64,000 nt of DNA from Nonomuraea turcica. GTDB lineage: Bacteria; Actinomycetota; Actinomycetes; Streptosporangiales; Streptosporangiaceae. A program made the translations under genes and the position numbers. Of this stretch, positions 62,191 through 64,000 are shown piece after piece. The first letter of the stretch is position 1. Each line of letters starts with the position of its first letter. The stretch is from contig NZ_JAUZQF010000020.1 in NCBI RefSeq assembly GCF_030718205.1, positions 62,001-126,000 on the forward strand, read 5' to 3'. The notes under the pieces were generated by a model that did not search any database, was not told the DNA's origin, and saw only the letters and a program-made list of their open reading frames with translations.

Positions 62191-62847
62191 GTGGCCGGTC
62201 TGGTCATCGCCATGGACGGCCCTTCGGGGTCGGGCAAGTCGAGCGTCTCGCGCGGGGTCGCCCGTGCGCTGGGACTGCGCTACCTCGACACCGGGGCCAT
62301 GTATCGCGCGATGACCTGGTGGATGCTCCAGCAGGGCGTCGATCTGGCCGACCACGCCGCGATCGCGGCCCGCTGCGGCGAGCCGCGGATCGTCTCCGGC
62401 ACCGACCCCGACGGCCCTGCGATCCACGTCGACGACGTCGACGTGGCCGGGCCGATCAGGGAGGCCGAGGTGACCGGCGCGGTCTCCGCCGTCGCCGCCG
62501 TCCCCGAGGTGCGGGTGCGCCTGGTCGCGCTGCAGCGGGAGATCATCGGCGCCGGTGACATCGTGGTCGAGGGCCGCGACATCGGCAGCGTCGTCTACCC
62601 CGACGCCCCCGTCAAGGTCTACCTGACGGCCAGCCCGGAGGCGCGCGCCCAGCGGCGCAGCGCCGAGCTGGCCGGCACCACGGCGGAGGCACAGCAGGAG
62701 GCCATGGCCAGGCGTGACACCCTGGACTCAACACGTAAGACGGACCCACTCTCGATGGCGGCTGGCGCCGTCGAGGTCGACACCACCGCGCTCACCTTGG
62801 AAGAGGTCATCGCGGAGGTGTTGAGGCTGGTCAAAGAGCGCACCTGA
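62191..62847 (+). CDS. cmk: cytidylate kinase
   Basis: 218 residues from GTG 62191, chosen for the upstream GAGGGAGA; TTG 62161 would add ten residues. P-loop GPSGSGKSS, YLDTGAMYRAMTW and VVEGRDIGSVVYPDA are diagnostic, and RRDTLDSTRKTDPL is the LID-like CMP motif. It phosphorylates CMP and dCMP. der follows 39 bases later, the usual pairing. Confidence 0.96.
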   Translation: MAGLVIAMDGPSGSGKSSVSRGVARALGLRYLDTGAMYRAMTWWMLQQGVDLADHAAIAARCGEPRIVSGTDPDGPAIHVDDVDVAGPIREAEVTGAVSAVAAVPEVRVRLVALQREIIGAGDIVVEGRDIGSVVYPDAPVKVYLTASPEARAQRRSAELAGTTAEAQQEAMARRDTLDSTRKTDPLSMAAGAVEVDTTALTLEEVIAEVLRLVKERT

Positions 62848-62886
62848 CCTATGTCGGTGCGGTACTCACAGTAAGGATGAATATTC

Positions 62887-64000
62887 GTGACAACGGGGGA
62901 CTGGGTCGAGGCCGAGCTCGACGAGCTTGAGATCACCGAGCACGGCGATGCGACGCCGCTGCCGGTCGTCGCCATCGTAGGACGGCCGAACGTCGGCAAG
63001 TCCACGCTGGTCAACCGCATTATCGGCCGCCGCGAAGCGGTCGTCGAAGACGTGCCGGGCGTCACCCGCGACCGCGTCACCTACGACGCCAACTGGCGCG
63101 GCCGCCGCTTCACGGTGGTCGACACCGGCGGCTGGGACCCCGACGCCACCGGCATGAGCCTGCGCATCGCCGAGCAGGCCCAGGTCGCGGTCGAGCTGGC
63201 CGACGTGATCGTGTTCGTGGTCGACGCCACCGTCGGCGCGACCGACGCCGACGAGATCGTGGGCTCGATCCTGCGCCAGTCGGGCAAGCCGGTCATCCTG
63301 GCCGCCAACAAGGTCGACAACCAGCAGATGGAGCTCGAGGCCGCGGGGCTGTGGTCGCTCGGACTCGGCGAGCCGTACCCCGTCTCGGCCCTGCACGGGC
63401 GCTCCAGCGGCGACCTGCTCGACGTGATGCTCGACGCGCTGCCCGAGACGCCGCAGGTCACCTTCGAGGCCCAGCGCGGCCCCGCCAGGGTGGCGCTGCT
63501 CGGCAAGCCCAACGTGGGCAAGTCCTCCCTGCTCAACAAGCTGGCGGGGGAGGAGCGCGTGCTCGTCGACCCCATGGCCGGCACCACCCGCGACCCCGTG
63601 GACGAGCTGATTGAGCTGGGCGGGCGCACCTGGCGCTTCGTCGATACGGCCGGCATCCGGCGGCGCGACCGCGAGCTGCAGGGCGCCGACTTCTACGCCG
63701 CCATGCGCACCCGCGCCGCGCTGGAGCGCTCGGAGGTGGCGATCGTGCTCATCGACGCCAGCGAGCCGCTCACCGAGCAGGACCTGCGCATCATCGGCCT
63801 GGTCATCGATTCCGGGCGGGCCATGGTGGTCGCGTTCAACAAGTGGGACCTGGTCGACGAGGATCGCCGCTACTACCTGGAGAAGGAGATCGACCGGCAG
63901 CTCGTCCGCACGCCGTGGGCGCTGCGGGTCAACATCTCCGCCCTGACCGGGCGGCACGTGGACCGGCTGGTCCCGGCGCTGGAGAAGGCGCTCGACTCGT
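62887..64000 (+). CDS. der: ribosome-associated GTPase Der/EngA (partial, 3' end missing)
   Basis: GTG 62887 follows AAGGATGA. 371 codons are present before the window ends. Two GTPase domains are visible: G1 IVGRPNVGKST with DTGG and NKVD, then G1 LLGKPNVGKSS with DTAGIRRR and NKWD. The C-terminal KH-like domain lies beyond the window. Der assists 50S subunit assembly. Confidence 0.96.
   Translation, partial: MTTGDWVEAELDELEITEHGDATPLPVVAIVGRPNVGKSTLVNRIIGRREAVVEDVPGVTRDRVTYDANWRGRRFTVVDTGGWDPDATGMSLRIAEQAQVAVELADVIVFVVDATVGATDADEIVGSILRQSGKPVILAANKVDNQQMELEAAGLWSLGLGEPYPVSALHGRSSGDLLDVMLDALPETPQVTFEAQRGPARVALLGKPNVGKSSLLNKLAGEERVLVDPMAGTTRDPVDELIELGGRTWRFVDTAGIRRRDRELQGADFYAAMRTRAALERSEVAIVLIDASEPLTEQDLRIIGLVIDSGRAMVVAFNKWDLVDEDRRYYLEKEIDRQLVRTPWALRVNISALTGRHVDRLVPALEKALDS

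Overview
The window is GC-rich chromosomal DNA of an actinomycete. Evidence: GTG/ATG starts, many four-base start/stop overlaps, long antisense open frames caused by GC bias, and an actinobacterial gene order. That order is polA-rpsA-coaE-uvrB in the first part and pyrG-nudix-xerD-parA-scpA-scpB-rluB-aroH-tyrA-cmk-der in the second. Gene content (Spo0M with SPFH proteins, DUF2795, DUF4126, many one- and two-component sugar and xenobiotic modules) fits a Streptosporangiaceae/Nonomuraea-like or Streptomyces-like soil organism. That assignment is inference. No rRNA, tRNA, CRISPR array or insertion sequence was recognised.

Layout. 1-6343 is mostly core: the end of polA, a secreted polysaccharide deacetylase, rpsA with promoter and terminator, an epoxide hydrolase, a GNAT enzyme, a ClpN-like protein and coaE. 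6344-24315 is accessory. It holds a small NTPase, a single-pass membrane protein, a 1,856-residue TIR/phosphoesterase-like/NACHT/pentapeptide/WD40 protein, an SLC13-type permease, a three-gene operon (membrane protein, cupin, IMPase-like phosphatase), a methyltransferase, a spo0M operon with two SPFH proteins, and an ABC exporter with an XRE regulator. uvrB follows at 24353-26464.

26570-36367 holds small metabolic and regulatory modules: a hydrolase with a PadR regulator, a RIO-type kinase, a short-chain dehydrogenase with a hydrolase, and an APH/choline-kinase-like protein divergent from a dimethylglycine/sarcosine-dehydrogenase-like flavoprotein. 36345-45794 is a divergent amino-sugar island: ROK regulator, sugar ABC importer and GntR regulator on one side; cytoplasmic-looking GH89 alpha-N-acetylglucosaminidase, MurQ-like etherase and sugar kinase on the other. 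An AT-rich operator lies between the two arms.

47621-57628 is core again: pyrG, nudix, and the xerD/parA/scpAB/rluB/aroH/tyrA run with very tight spacing. ScpB and RluB carry long repeat-rich N-terminal extensions. An accessory block at 57726-62136 (flavoprotein oxidoreductase, DUF2795, glycosyltransferase, TetR regulator, carotenoid oxygenase) separates tyrA from cmk and der, and der runs off the end of the window.

The strongest candidate for an undescribed system is the NLR-like protein at 7926-13496. Its TIR and NACHT motifs look intact, but its phosphoesterase-like domain has lost most of the expected metal-binding residues. The three-gene membrane/cupin/phosphatase operon and the GH89-MurQ-kinase island are the next most interesting. 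A window-wide pattern of TANNNT hexamers 5-8 bases before start codons suggests many leaderless transcripts.
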